This document shows, piece by piece, positions 20,067-30,807 of a DNA stretch of 45,811 bases; within the stretch, counting starts at the first letter, position 1; each line of letters begins with the position of its first letter. Source of the stretch: Paulinella micropora. Its lineage: Eukaryota; Cercozoa; Imbricatea; Euglyphida. A program made the translations under genes and the position numbers. The notes under the pieces are model-generated. The model was not told the origin of the DNA. It was given only the letters and a program-made list of their open reading frames with translations, and ran no database searches. The stretch lies in assembly GCA_009731375.1 (NCBI GenBank), contig BJOX01000257.1, forward strand, positions 119,151-164,961. Direction: 5' to 3'.

Positions 20067-20124
<58 letters not shown>
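19625..20124 (+). repeat. Composite tandem repeat: exon end plus GATA array
   Basis: A block reading GCGCAAAATCAACAAGCCCA then A(A/G)GCAAAAGGTACCG recurs at about 19,638, 19,761, 19,926 and 20,034, each time followed by 60-130 bp of GATA. The last copy has GCTACCG. Copies 2-4 share a G-for-C change at AAAGTGCGC, so they derive from one another rather than independently from the first. Confidence 0.85.
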
Positions 20125-20126
<2 letters not shown>

Positions 20127-20129
20127 CCC

Positions 20130-20515
20130 AATGACTGATTGGTTCATTGGTTGGTTTTCTTGATAAAAATTATTGTTTGATTGATTGACTGGTTGACTGG
20201 TTGGTCGGTTGGTCGGTTGGTTGATTGTTTGATTGATTGACTGGTTGACTGGTTGGTTGGTCTGTTGGTATTTTGATTGTTTCATTGATTGACTGGTTGA
20301 CTGGTTGGTTGGTCGGTTGGTCGGTTGATTGTTTCATTGATTGACTGGTTGACTGGTTGGTTGGTCGGTTGGTTGGTTGATTGTTTGATTGATTGACTGG
20401 TTGACTGGTTGGTTGGTCGGTTGGTCGGTTGATTGTTTGATTGATTGACTGGTTGACTGGTTGACTGGTTGGTTGGTCGGTTGGTCGGTTGATTGCTTGG
20501 CTGATTGGCGGAGTA
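20130..20515 (+). repeat. Minisatellite of GATTG/ACTGG/TTGGTCGG units
   Basis: About six copies of a 50-60-bp unit containing ATTGATTGACTGGTTGACTG followed by GTTGGTTGGTCGGTTGG and TTGATTGTTT. It reads as [13 protein letters not shown] on minus and is not coding. Confidence 0.85.
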
Positions 20516-20700
20516 GCCAAAATTGGAAAGTTGATGAATCGCTGGATTTTTTGATTTATGGATTGCAAACAGGCGCTGCCTGCCAATCGCTTTGCGGCCT
20601 TTGCCTCTCTGAAGCAGCCAGCAGACGAAGACCAGGTACCGAGAAGGAGAAGGAGAAGGAGAAAGAGACGAGGACCTGGTAACTTGAGAGGTTATTATTC
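20516..20700 (+). other. Unique 185-bp island with exon-like end
   Basis: Non-repetitive sequence. It ends in GAAGCAGCCAGCAGACGAAG ACCAG|GTACCG and then a GGAGAA array, echoing the GAAGCAGCCA and GTACCG found at 19,598-19,670 and 21,524-21,540. This may be another relic of the same exon end. There is no continuous reading frame worth calling. Confidence 0.4.
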
Positions 20701-20705
20701 GATGA

Positions 20706-20789
<84 letters not shown>

Positions 20790-21071
20790 TGATTGATAGA
20801 TGGATAGATAGATAGATAGTGATCGATAGAGACATAGGAGAGGACCAGATAGATAGATAGATAGTGATTGATAGATGGATAGATAGATAGATAGTGATTG
20901 CTAGATGGATAGATAGATAGATGGTGATTGATAGATGGATAGATAGATAGATAGTGATTGATAGATGGATAGATAGATAGATAGTGATTGATAGATGGAT
21001 AGATGGATAGATAGATAGATAGTGATTGATAGATAGATAGATAGATAGATAGTGATTGATAGATGGATAGT

Positions 21072-21144
<73 letters not shown>

Positions 21145-21186
21145 TGATTGTTAGAACAACTTACCGCAAATTGCGTCCCTGCCTTC

Positions 21187-21253
<67 letters not shown>

Positions 21254-21302
21254 CGAAAAAATTGACCGGCCGGTTCTGCTATGATAGCGAAAATTCCTGG
21301 AT

Positions 21303-21383
<81 letters not shown>

Positions 21384-21444
21384 GTTAAGGGGGACGTTTT
21401 TCAGGTTTTTCGATGGATAGATAGAAATAGATAGATAGATAGAC

Positions 21445-21518
<74 letters not shown>

Positions 21519-21624
21519 TGATTGAAGCAGCCAGGTACGGTCTAGGGAGAAGGAGAAGGAGAAGGAGAAGGAGAAGGAGACAAGAAAAACTTATCGCAAA
21601 TTCCGTCCCTACCTACCTGCCTAC

Positions 21625-21703
<79 letters not shown>

Positions 21704-21855
21704 CCTATCTACCTACCTAGCTACCTAGTGCAAGGACGGCGCTGCTGCGATGTGGCTTGTTTGTGCTTCTGTGCATCTATCTATCTATCTATCTATCCAT
21801 CTATCTTCCTGCTTCTTGTATGCTTGCCGTGTAGCTTGAGAGGTTATTATTCGAC

Positions 21856-21925
<70 letters not shown>

Positions 21926-21946
21926 GTAGGTAGGTAGGTAGGTAGG

Positions 21947-22003
<57 letters not shown>

Positions 22004-22067
22004 TAGATAGATAGATAGTGCTTGGTATAGACAGGGACGAGACACGGGGAGGTTAACCAGGTAGCTT

Positions 22068-22152
<85 letters not shown>

Positions 22153-22200
22153 GTAGATAGATAGGTAGGTAGGTAGGTAGGTAGGTAGGTAGGAAGATCG
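20701..22200. repeat. Composite GATA/CTAT arrays with recurring spacers
   Basis: GATA arrays carry a roughly 36-bp sub-repeat (AGTGATTGATAGATGGATAG, at least seven times in 20,785-21,070). Polarity changes at 21,187, 21,301, 21,610 and 21,855. Spacers recur: CTTA(C/T)CGCAAATT.CGTCCCT at 21,162 and 21,591; TTGAGAGGTTATTATTCGA at 20,684 and 21,837. Islands at 21,255-21,300, 21,380-21,415, 21,725-21,775 and 22,018-22,070 have no visible gene. Confidence 0.85.
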
Positions 22201-22236
22201 ATCTCGCTATCTATGCACTACCCTGTGCGTCCAATA

Positions 22237-22254
22237 TTATTATTATTATTATTA

Positions 22255-22310
<56 letters not shown>

Positions 22311-22311
22311 T
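22237..22311. repeat. (ATT)n array
   Basis: About 25 ATT triplets bounded by GCGTCCAAT on the left and TTGGACAC on the right. Confidence 0.95.
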
Positions 22312-22582
22312 GGACACCGTGATAGCCCAGTGGTCAAGTTCTACCATCTGGGCCCTGTCGCCAGTTCGATTCCCGTCGGTGCCACCAGTATTTTCATTGA
22401 ACATACCGGTCTATTTCTGGACCAGTATTTTCATTGAACATACCGGCCCGTCTGGAAGTGTTGGAACTGCCCTTGCGGGGGTGTCATTAGAGCTTATCGT
22501 CAATTCTTCGTACTCCCCTCACGGGTGAGACGATGGAGGCGCATGTGCAGAAATGCATCAGCCATTGACAGAGAAGCACTAT
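22312..22582 (+). mobile_element. tRNA-derived SINE with ATT tail
   Basis: The head carries RNA polymerase III promoter boxes like those in tRNA: box A TAGCCCAGTGG (22,323-22,333) and box B GTTCGATTC (22,364-22,372), 30 nt apart as in tRNA genes, followed by a degenerate acceptor strand and CGGTGCCACCA (22,377-22,387). The T-stem and 5' acceptor do not pair well, so it is a SINE head, not a working tRNA. The body has a 37-bp direct duplication (ACCAGTATTTTCATTGAACA at 22,384 and 22,421) and ends GAGAAGCACTA followed by (TTA)n. A truncated, inverted copy lies at 23,201. Confidence 0.75.
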
Positions 22583-22623
22583 TATTGTTATTATTATTAT
22601 TATTCTTATTATTCTTCTTCTTC

Positions 22624-22700
<77 letters not shown>

Positions 22701-22718
22701 TTATTATTACTACTACTG

Positions 22719-22751
<33 letters not shown>

Positions 22752-22778
22752 TTATTATTATTATTTTTATTATTATTA

Positions 22779-22843
<65 letters not shown>
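22583..22843. repeat. (ATT)/(TTC)/(ACT)n triplet array
   Basis: SINE-tail-like ATT array of 260 bp with small TTC (22,612-22,626) and ACT (22,708-22,750) blocks. Confidence 0.95.
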
Positions 22844-22846
<3 letters not shown>

Positions 22847-22955
22847 GGACGCGTACAGTCATGTTGAGCCCAGCAAATTACCGCTTTTACCCTAAAATAT
22901 GGATAATATCACGTGAAAAGGAATGACCTCTCCAAAAGTGGACGCCACGTCCAAT
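22844..22955 (+). mobile_element. R3 element: 112 bp with 8-bp terminal inverted repeats
   Basis: Begins ATTGGACG and ends CGTCCAAT, a perfect 8-bp inverted terminal pair, and sits between an ATT and an AAT array. A diverged partial copy is at 11,989. Size and ends fit a MITE, but with two copies and short termini this is an inference. It also forms the centre of the large foldback 22,477-23,305. Confidence 0.5.
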
Positions 22956-22956
22956 G

Positions 22957-23019
<63 letters not shown>

Positions 23020-23021
23020 GC

Positions 23022-23067
<46 letters not shown>

Positions 23068-23127
23068 ATAATCATAATCATAATCATAATCATAATCATA
23101 ATCATAATCATAATCATAATCATAATC

Positions 23128-23196
<69 letters not shown>

Positions 23197-23200
23197 GAAA
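22956..23200. repeat. (AAT)n array with AGT and AATCAT blocks
   Basis: AAT triplets, an AGT block (23,022-23,066) and an AATCAT block (23,067-23,128). Broadly the reverse complement of the array at 22,583-22,843. Confidence 0.95.
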
Positions 23201-23305
23201 TAGTGCTTCTCTGTCAATGGCTGATGCATTTCTGCACATGCGCCTCCATCGTCTCACCCGTGAGGGGAGTACGAAGAATTGACGATAAGCTCTAATGACA
23301 CCCCA
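23201..23305 (-). mobile_element. SINE 3' part, inverted and identical to 22,477-22,581
   Basis: The 105 bp here are, base for base as read by eye, the reverse complement of 22,477-22,581. It lacks the tRNA-like head and on the minus strand runs 3' into an ATT array, as the full copy does. It is either a 5'-truncated retroposed copy or one arm of a foldback. Confidence 0.8.
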
Positions 23306-23316
23306 ATAATAATAGA

Positions 23317-23376
<60 letters not shown>

Positions 23377-24013
23377 TTTGTTGACGCGATACAGGTTAAG
23401 GGTTAAGAAACATAACAACAAAAACAAACAAACAACAACAACAAAAACACGAACAACAACAACAACAACAATAACATAGCAACAAAAACAAACAAACAAC
23501 AAAAACAACAACAACAATAATATAACAACAAAAACAAACAAACAACAACAACAACAATAAGATAACAACAAAAACAAACAAACAATAACAACAACAACAA
23601 CAACAACAATAACATAACAACAAAACAAACAAACAACAACAACAACAACACCAACAACAACAACACCAACAACAACAACAACAACAACAAAAACAAACAA
23701 ACAACAAAACAACAACAGCAACAACAACAGCAACAAAAACAAACAAACAAACAAACAACAACAACACCAACAACAATAAAATAACAACAAAAACAAAGAA
23801 ACGAACAACAACAACAACAACAACAACAGCAACCAACAACAACGACAAACAAACAACAACAACAACAACAACAACAATAACAATAACAACAAAAACAAAC
23901 AAACAACAAGAACAACAACAACAACAACAACAATAACACAACAACAAAAAAACAAACAAACAACAACAACAACAACAACAACAACAATAACATAACAACA
24001 ATAACAAACAAAG

Positions 24014-24050
<37 letters not shown>

Positions 24051-24702
24051 AACATAACAACAAAAACAAACAAACAACAACAACAACAATAACATAACAA
24101 CAAAAACAAACAAACAACAACAACAACAACAACAATAACATAACAACAAAAACAAACAAACGACAACAACAAGAACAACAATAACATAACAACAAAAACA
24201 AACAACAACAACAACAACAACAACAATAACATAACAACAAAAACAAACAAACAAACAACAACAACAACAATAACAAGAACAACAACAACAACAACAAAAT
24301 TATAACAAAAAAAACAAACAAACAAACAACAACAGCAACAACAACAACAACAACAATAACATAACAAAAACAAACAAACAAACAAACAACAACAACAACA
24401 ACAACAACAACAATAACATAACAACAAAAACAAACAAACAACAACAACAGCAACAACAACATAACAACATAAACAAACAAACAACAACAGCAACAGCAAC
24501 AACAAGAACATAACAACAACAAACAAACAACCAACAACAACAACAACAATAACATAACAACAAAAGCAAACAAACAAACAAACAAACAACAACAACAATA
24601 ACATAACAACAAAAACAAACAAACAACAACAACAACAACGATAACAGCAGCAGCAGCAGCAACGACAACATCAACAACCAAAACAACAACAACAAACAGC
24701 AA
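23306..24702. repeat. AAT array, then (AAC)n array with higher-order period
   Basis: AAT (23,306-23,376), a 45-bp spacer, then nearly 1.3 kb of AAC triplets in which ATAACAACAAAAACAAACAA recurs about twenty times at intervals of roughly 40-75 bp. The array has its own higher-order unit. Minus frames read as VVVVCLFLLLCYCC and are not genes. Confidence 0.9.
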
Positions 24703-24919
24703 TATATATACAATTATATATATATGTATATAATTTTATATATAATTTATATATATAATTATATATATATTATATGTAATATATATATATATATATATAT
24801 AAATATACATATACATTATATATGTATATATATATAATATATATGTATATATAATATATATATTATATATACATATATATATAACATATATATATATACA
24901 TATATTATATATATATGTA

Positions 24920-24969
<50 letters not shown>

Positions 24970-25116
24970 AATATGTGTATGTACTTATCTACGTATGTAT
25001 GTGTGTATGTAGATGTCTTTAGCAGACGAGGCGCCTTGCAGTCAGCCTGTATAAATATGTATATATATATATATGTATATATATATATAGTATAAATAAG
25101 TAAGTATATACATACA

Positions 25117-25152
<36 letters not shown>

Positions 25153-25284
25153 TCTATGTATGTATGTATCTATGTATGTATGTATGTACGTATGTATGTA
25201 TGTCATGTATGTATTATGTTTGTATGCATGTATGTATGTATGTATGTATGCATGTATGTATGTATGCATGTATGTATGTATGTA

Positions 25285-25326
<42 letters not shown>

Positions 25327-25359
25327 TTTAGCAGACAGAGGCGCCTTCTTCCAGTTAGC

Positions 25360-25423
<64 letters not shown>

Positions 25424-25432
25424 ATATATATT
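24703..25432. repeat. TA, TATG and TG arrays with copies 1 and 2 of a 35-bp spacer
   Basis: TA-rich array to 24,965. TATG and TG arrays surround two copies of TTTAGCAGAC.(G)AGGCGCCTT ... CAGCCTG (25,018-25,050 and 25,327-25,362), each preceded by TG/TATG and followed by TA repeats. A TA array runs into a gap. Confidence 0.9.
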
Positions 25433-25442
25433 NNNNNNNNNN
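25433..25442. other. Assembly gap (10 N)
   Basis: Gap within a TA array. Confidence 1.
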
Positions 25443-25491
<49 letters not shown>

Positions 25492-25513
25492 ATTTATATT
25501 TATATTTATATTA

Positions 25514-25550
<37 letters not shown>

Positions 25551-25657
25551 AACATATGTGTATTTATATGTGTATATACATATATATATATATATATACA
25601 CTATTATATATATATATATATATTTCTATATAATTATATTATATAATATATATATTA

Positions 25658-25693
<36 letters not shown>

Positions 25694-25869
25694 TGTATGT
25701 ATGTATATATGTGTGTATGTATGTGTATGTGTGTGTTTGTGTGTTTGTGTGTGTGTGCATGTATGTATGTATGTATGTATGTATGTATGTATGTGTGTGT
25801 GTGTGTGTTTTCAGCAGACAGAGGCGCCTTCCAGTCAGCCTGGATTAGATATGAACATAGGTATGTGAA
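25443..25869. repeat. TA, TG and TATG arrays with copy 3 of the spacer
   Basis: TA and TATATTTA arrays, TG (25,530-25,550), TATG (25,666-25,800), then the third spacer copy CAGCAGACAGAGGCGCCTTC (25,811-25,842). Confidence 0.9.
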
Positions 25870-26009
25870 TCATGACGATGATGATGATGATGGTGGTGGC
25901 GGTGGTGATGATGATGATGATGATGATGATGAAATAATAATAAATAAAAATGATGGTGATGATGATGATGGTGGTGGTGGTGGTGATGATGATGATGGCG
26001 ATGATGACG

Positions 26010-26041
<32 letters not shown>

Positions 26042-26081
26042 AATGATGGCGGTGGTGGTGGTGGTGGTGGTGGTGATTATG

Positions 26082-26156
<75 letters not shown>

Positions 26157-26158
26157 TA

Positions 26159-26227
<69 letters not shown>

Positions 26228-26678
26228 AAGAAGAAGAAGAAGAAGAAGAAGAAGAAGAAGAAGAAGAAGAAGAAGAAGAAGAAGAAGAAGAAGAAGAAAA
26301 AGAAGAAGAAGAAGAAAGAAGAAGAAGAAGAAGAAGAAGAAGAAGAAGAAGAAGAAGAAGAAGAAGAAGAAGAAGAAGAAGAGGAAAAGGAAGAAGAAGA
26401 AGATGAAGAAGAACAAGAAGAAGAAGAAGAACGAAGAACAAGAAGAAGAAGAAGAAGAAGAAGAAGAAGAAGAAGAAGAAGAAGAAGAAGAAGAAGAGGA
26501 GGAGGAGGAGGAAGAAGAGGAAGAAGAGGAAGAAGAGGAAGGAGAGGAAGAAGAGGAGAAGAGGAAGAAGAGGAAGAAGAGGAAGGAGAGGAAGGAGAGG
26601 AAGGAGAGGAAGAAGAAGAAGAAGAAGAAGAAGAAGAAGAAGAAGAAGAAGAAGAAGAAGAAGAAGAAGAAGAAGAAG

Positions 26679-26710
<32 letters not shown>

Positions 26711-26730
26711 GAAGAAGAAGGAGAGGGTGT
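25870..26730. repeat. Triplet arrays GAT/GGT, ATT, AAG/AGG
   Basis: GAT and GGT triplets (25,876-26,080), ATT (26,081-26,198), then about 520 bp of AAG with AGG blocks. The apparent 500-residue plus-strand frame over this stretch is D/Y/K/E/R homopolymer and not a gene. Confidence 0.95.
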
Positions 26731-27170
26731 ATTATGGTATATAGGGACAGAGAGCGGCAGCAACGGCAGTGATACGGGTGAGGGCCAGGCGGAAGGTCTT
26801 TCTTCTTTTTTCTTCTTTTTTCTTCTTTTTTCTTCTTTTTTCTTGTTTTTCTTGTGTTCTCTTCTCTTCTTTTTTGCCTACTCTTTTCTCTTTTCTGCTC
26901 TTATATTTTCTTTTCTTCTCTTCTGCTCTGTTTTCTCTTCTGTTTTCTTTTCTTCTACTCTCTTTTTTTTCTGCTACTCTCTTCTTTTTCTCTGCTACTC
27001 TCTTCTCCTCCCTCTTATTATATTTTCTCCTTTTCTGCTCAATCTCCTTTCTTCTCTTCTCTCATATCTCTTCTCTTTTATGCTCACTCATCCGTTTTTC
27101 TCTCCTCTCTCTCTCTCCTCTTCTCTCCTTTTCTCTCCTCTTCTCCTCTCATCTCTTTTCTCTTGCTAGA
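26731..27170. repeat. Short unique island, then CTTTT/CTCTT pyrimidine tract
   Basis: A 70-bp unique stretch (26,728-26,800), then pyrimidine-rich repeats of TTCTTTTTTC and TCTTTTCTTC type without coding signs. The tract ends in TCTCTTGCTAG, which would make a good splice acceptor. Confidence 0.85.
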
Positions 27171-27856
27171 CTCACCAACCTCACAGGACCAGCCGCAAGA
27201 CGGACACAAGTAATTCGCCCCTGCACTTTGATTTTTTTCTGCTTTTGTTCGCTCCTGTTTTTACACATACTTCCTTTGTCATCTCTACAAACTCAAAAGC
27301 AAGAATTCTTCATTTATCAAATAAAGTCCTTCAGTGAAAAAAAGGAAGCTCTTCGACCGCTCAGATTACTCAGATCTACTTCGCTCCTTGTTCCCCTTAT
27401 TTTTCTTTCCCCCATTTTCCCCCTCCGTCGTTCCTTCTCTTCTCCTCTGACTTTCTCTTCCCCTTTTGTCCTTCTCTTAAGTTTGCACGTAGGGTAAGTC
27501 ACAGGGTCTCTATTTCCCCCTGTAGTCTGCTTTTTACTCTCTTTGTTCGCCCCTGCTTTTACTCATGTTTGCCGCGCCCTCCTTTACTCTTCCGAACTTT
27601 TGAATCCTTTTTCAGCTCTACGAAAAGCTATCGACGAACTTCTTACAATCACTGAATTGAAAGAGTAACTTGAGTGGTTCAGGGGGAAAATCTACCGTTC
27701 AAGTTGACCAGTAAACTCGTTCTTTAATAAATTATAGTTGGGAAAAGACTGGGGGTTACGGGACCTCAAGTGTCCTTACTCGCCCCTTCGCTTTAAGGGA
27801 TGGTCGCCGATACAGAGCTTAGGTGGGTTGGAGTTGGCCAGGGGTGAGAGATATTA
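27171..27856. other. Unique sequence, possible small exon at its start
   Basis: A long pyrimidine tract and GCTAG are followed by 27,171-27,210 and then GTAATT, which would form a 40-nt exon. This is only a splice-pattern observation. The rest (to 27,856) is non-repetitive, C/T-rich to about 27,600, with no frame that looks like a protein. Confidence 0.3.
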
Positions 27857-27899
27857 ATATTGCTGACGACATTCAAGACAAAAAAAATAATGAGTTTTT
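27857..27899 (+). repeat. Left 43-bp inverted repeat (possible transposon end)
   Basis: ATATTGCTGACGACATTCAA and the next 23 bases are identical to the reverse complement of 34,692-34,734. Weaker similarity (GAAATCTTGGTTTT, TTTTGAATGAAA) continues inward on both sides for roughly 100 bp. On the outer side similarity stops at once, next to a TA in both cases. Confidence 0.8.
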
Positions 27900-28194
27900 C
27901 ATTTTTGAGTCAGTTTTTCGGTTTTCGTTGAAATCTTGGTTTTCATGTATTTTTTCAGTTTTGAATGAAATTTTCAATTTAGTTTGGAACTTCAAGACGG
28001 TTGTTAACTTAATATTATTAATAATTTATTAATGAAAAACTTGATTTAGTTATTAATATTAATACTACTAATTTCCAATGAAAAACATATTAATAGAAGA
28101 TGAGCCAATAAAATATTAATATCATGTGAGTTAGCAATCAGATGATTTGATATTTAATATCAGGAGCCCTCCGGCGAGTCACGCCTCAGTTATG
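27900..28194. other. AT-rich unique sequence
   Basis: AT-rich with scattered ATTAATATT words, like the region 34,249-34,691 at the other inverted repeat. No gene seen. Confidence 0.5.
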
Positions 28195-29015
28195 GAATAC
28201 AATGTTTGTCACGCTGAGCAGCTACTGATTCTAAACTGGTTGCGTTTGCAAAAGCCTCTGTATACTACGAGTCTCCGCTAAAAAAGTTCCGTTGCCTCTG
28301 TGTGCTCGCATAAATTGCTCAAGTTTACATTAGCAAACATTAACTCACACGGATTAAATTCAGGAGAGTACGCAGGCAGAAATATTAATACCAAGCTGAT
28401 GCCGAGCAGTGCTGGCAGAAGAGCACGCAACAACGGTCTGATTACATTTGCGTAATGAATCTTAGCGTTATCGAGAATTAGGACTTGAATCTCCCGCTGT
28501 TAAAAGATTGTTTGCAATACCACCATCCAACAAGCTGTTCAAAAAGTCCGGTGGCATACTATTATTACTACCCAACCTGACTGACAGCAGAGCGCCACCG
28601 CGTGGATGGACCAAGGAGGTAAGATACGTGACACTGTAGGTGACATCGACATGCTCAGATATGTCCCTTCCCAGCACTACTCGTGTTCCCCGTGCTGACC
28701 TACAATTCAGGGCCGTCGACGATATAAGTCATAATTGCGGAAAGATGCCTCGTCCAGAAATTTGAGACGTGCGGGATCGACTCCCAACACCCAATCTACA
28801 TCATGATATCCAAACATACGAAGAAGGTTCCGAACTGTATATTTCAGCGGTGACGTAACAGAGGCAACTTTAAGTGCGAATAATTTAGAACATCCTTTCA
28901 AATGCGCTCGATTCTCTTGACCGCTGCACCAGCGCTCCCGTCATCCAGCCAAGACCATCCCAGCTCGTACTTCAACAGGCGCACCACCGTAATGTCTTGA
29001 AGATTGGGATCTGCA
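28195..29015 (-). pseudogene. Decayed DDE transposase, Tc1/IS630-type (DDE_3 fold)
   Basis: On the minus strand three conserved blocks of the DDE endonuclease fold occur in the right order. LKFLDEASFRNYDLYRRR (about 28,762-28,709) holds the first catalytic Asp. QVLILDNAKIHYANV (about 28,487-28,443) holds the second. FLPAYSPEFNPCELMF (about 28,378-28,331) holds the final Glu, 41 residues after the second Asp as read. Upstream, TSPLKYTVRNLLRMFGY resembles the helix-turn-helix end that precedes this fold. The blocks lie in different frames: shifts at about 28,710 and 28,505, a stop at 28,278-28,280, and another shift after it and near 28,905. It is therefore a dead copy that would have cut and pasted DNA by a two-metal mechanism. 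It lies just inside the left 43-bp inverted repeat. The family call is firm; the exact clade is not. Confidence 0.88.
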
Positions 29016-29366
29016 TACCAATATGACATATAATAATACATACTATACACTGTACTATCACGTGACATACTCTAATACATACATACAATACATACATACA
29101 TACATACATACATGCGTACATACATACATACATACATACACGTTGTTGATGTTACGTGCTTCCCACAGGAGAAAAACAGTCCACTCCAAGGCGATGTGAG
29201 CCTCCGGAGAGAGCGTTTGGTAACGATGACCACCATGGAGGCCTGCCCACAAACCATTTCAACAAAAAAGCTTAAAAATATCAAAGCCTTAATCTAGAGA
29301 TAAACTTTCAAATTACACAGGGTTATAACCCTGCTACTTGCCCCCCCCCCCCCCCCCCCAAAAAAG
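29016..29366. other. Unique sequence with ACAT array, poly-C run before gap
   Basis: An ACAT array (29,078-29,140) lies in otherwise unique sequence. A run of about 19 C (29,341-29,359) followed by A's abuts the gap and looks artefactual. No gene recognised. Confidence 0.5.
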
Positions 29367-29376
29367 NNNNNNNNNN
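29367..29376. other. Assembly gap (10 N)
   Basis: Gap next to a poly-C run. Confidence 1.
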
Positions 29377-29399
29377 AGTAGTAGATAGAGTAGTAGATA

Positions 29400-29447
<48 letters not shown>

Positions 29448-29578
29448 TAGCAGTGGTAGTAGTAGAAGTAATAGAAGTAATAGAAGTAGTAGAAGTAGAA
29501 GTAGTAGAAGTAGTAGAAGTAGAAGTAGAAGTAATAGTAGTAGTAGTAGTAGTAGTAGTAGTAATAGTAGTAGTAGTC

Positions 29579-29639
<61 letters not shown>

Positions 29640-29734
29640 TAGTAGTAATCAAAGTGGAAGTTGAAATAATACTTGTAGTAATAGAAGAAGTAGAAGTAGT
29701 AAAACAAGTAGTAGTAGGAGATGTTGTTGTCATG

Positions 29735-29783
<49 letters not shown>

Positions 29784-29804
29784 CAGTAGTAGTAGTAGTA
29801 GTAG

Positions 29805-29898
<94 letters not shown>
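29377..29898. repeat. (AGT)n triplet array, then (GA)n
   Basis: AGT with AGA and AAT variants to 29,808, then about 90 bp of GA ending in a large gap. Confidence 0.95.
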
Positions 29899-30586
29899 NN
29901 NNNNNNNNNNNNNNNNNNNNNNNNNNNNNNNNNNNNNNNNNNNNNNNNNNNNNNNNNNNNNNNNNNNNNNNNNNNNNNNNNNNNNNNNNNNNNNNNNNNN
30001 NNNNNNNNNNNNNNNNNNNNNNNNNNNNNNNNNNNNNNNNNNNNNNNNNNNNNNNNNNNNNNNNNNNNNNNNNNNNNNNNNNNNNNNNNNNNNNNNNNNN
30101 NNNNNNNNNNNNNNNNNNNNNNNNNNNNNNNNNNNNNNNNNNNNNNNNNNNNNNNNNNNNNNNNNNNNNNNNNNNNNNNNNNNNNNNNNNNNNNNNNNNN
30201 NNNNNNNNNNNNNNNNNNNNNNNNNNNNNNNNNNNNNNNNNNNNNNNNNNNNNNNNNNNNNNNNNNNNNNNNNNNNNNNNNNNNNNNNNNNNNNNNNNNN
30301 NNNNNNNNNNNNNNNNNNNNNNNNNNNNNNNNNNNNNNNNNNNNNNNNNNNNNNNNNNNNNNNNNNNNNNNNNNNNNNNNNNNNNNNNNNNNNNNNNNNN
30401 NNNNNNNNNNNNNNNNNNNNNNNNNNNNNNNNNNNNNNNNNNNNNNNNNNNNNNNNNNNNNNNNNNNNNNNNNNNNNNNNNNNNNNNNNNNNNNNNNNNN
30501 NNNNNNNNNNNNNNNNNNNNNNNNNNNNNNNNNNNNNNNNNNNNNNNNNNNNNNNNNNNNNNNNNNNNNNNNNNNNNNNNNNNNNN
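29899..30586. other. Assembly gap (688 N)
   Basis: Scaffold gap that truncates the minus-strand coding stretch at 30,587-30,780. Confidence 1.
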
Positions 30587-30780
30587 GGGTTAAAAATCGT
30601 CGGGCCGCTTCCGCAACACCCCGACTTTCAGCTTCCTGTGCCAACAAATATCTAAACTGGAAGCTATCTTTGTCTGCAAGAGTAGCTTCAGACAATTCTC
30701 TTCTTACGGCAGACGACAACATGTCCACACATTGAATTTGCAGGTTGGGAGGTGGTGAGATGGTACCTTTGGTTTTGGGA
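30587..30780 (-). CDS. Probable exon of a minus-strand gene, cut by gap
   Basis: Behind a pyrimidine-rich stretch and CAAAACTAG (acceptor), the minus strand is open for 64 codons to the gap edge, with normal amino-acid mixture and an amphipathic helical look: residues such as CVDMLSSAVRRELSEATLAD and FQFRYLLAQEAESRG. The family is not recognised. The missing continuation lies in the 688-N gap, so the gene is partial. Confidence 0.45.
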
Positions 30781-30807
30781 CTAGTTTTGGGGTTGGTTAA
30801 ATAAAAA

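Noticed and set aside
22312-22388. A functional tRNA gene
   Set aside because: Box A and box B are present, but the acceptor and T stems do not pair, and the sequence continues into a repeated SINE body.
26769-27497. A 242-codon plus frame rich in L, F and S
   Set aside because: Pyrimidine-rich repeat sequence; composition follows CT content and nothing resembles a known protein.
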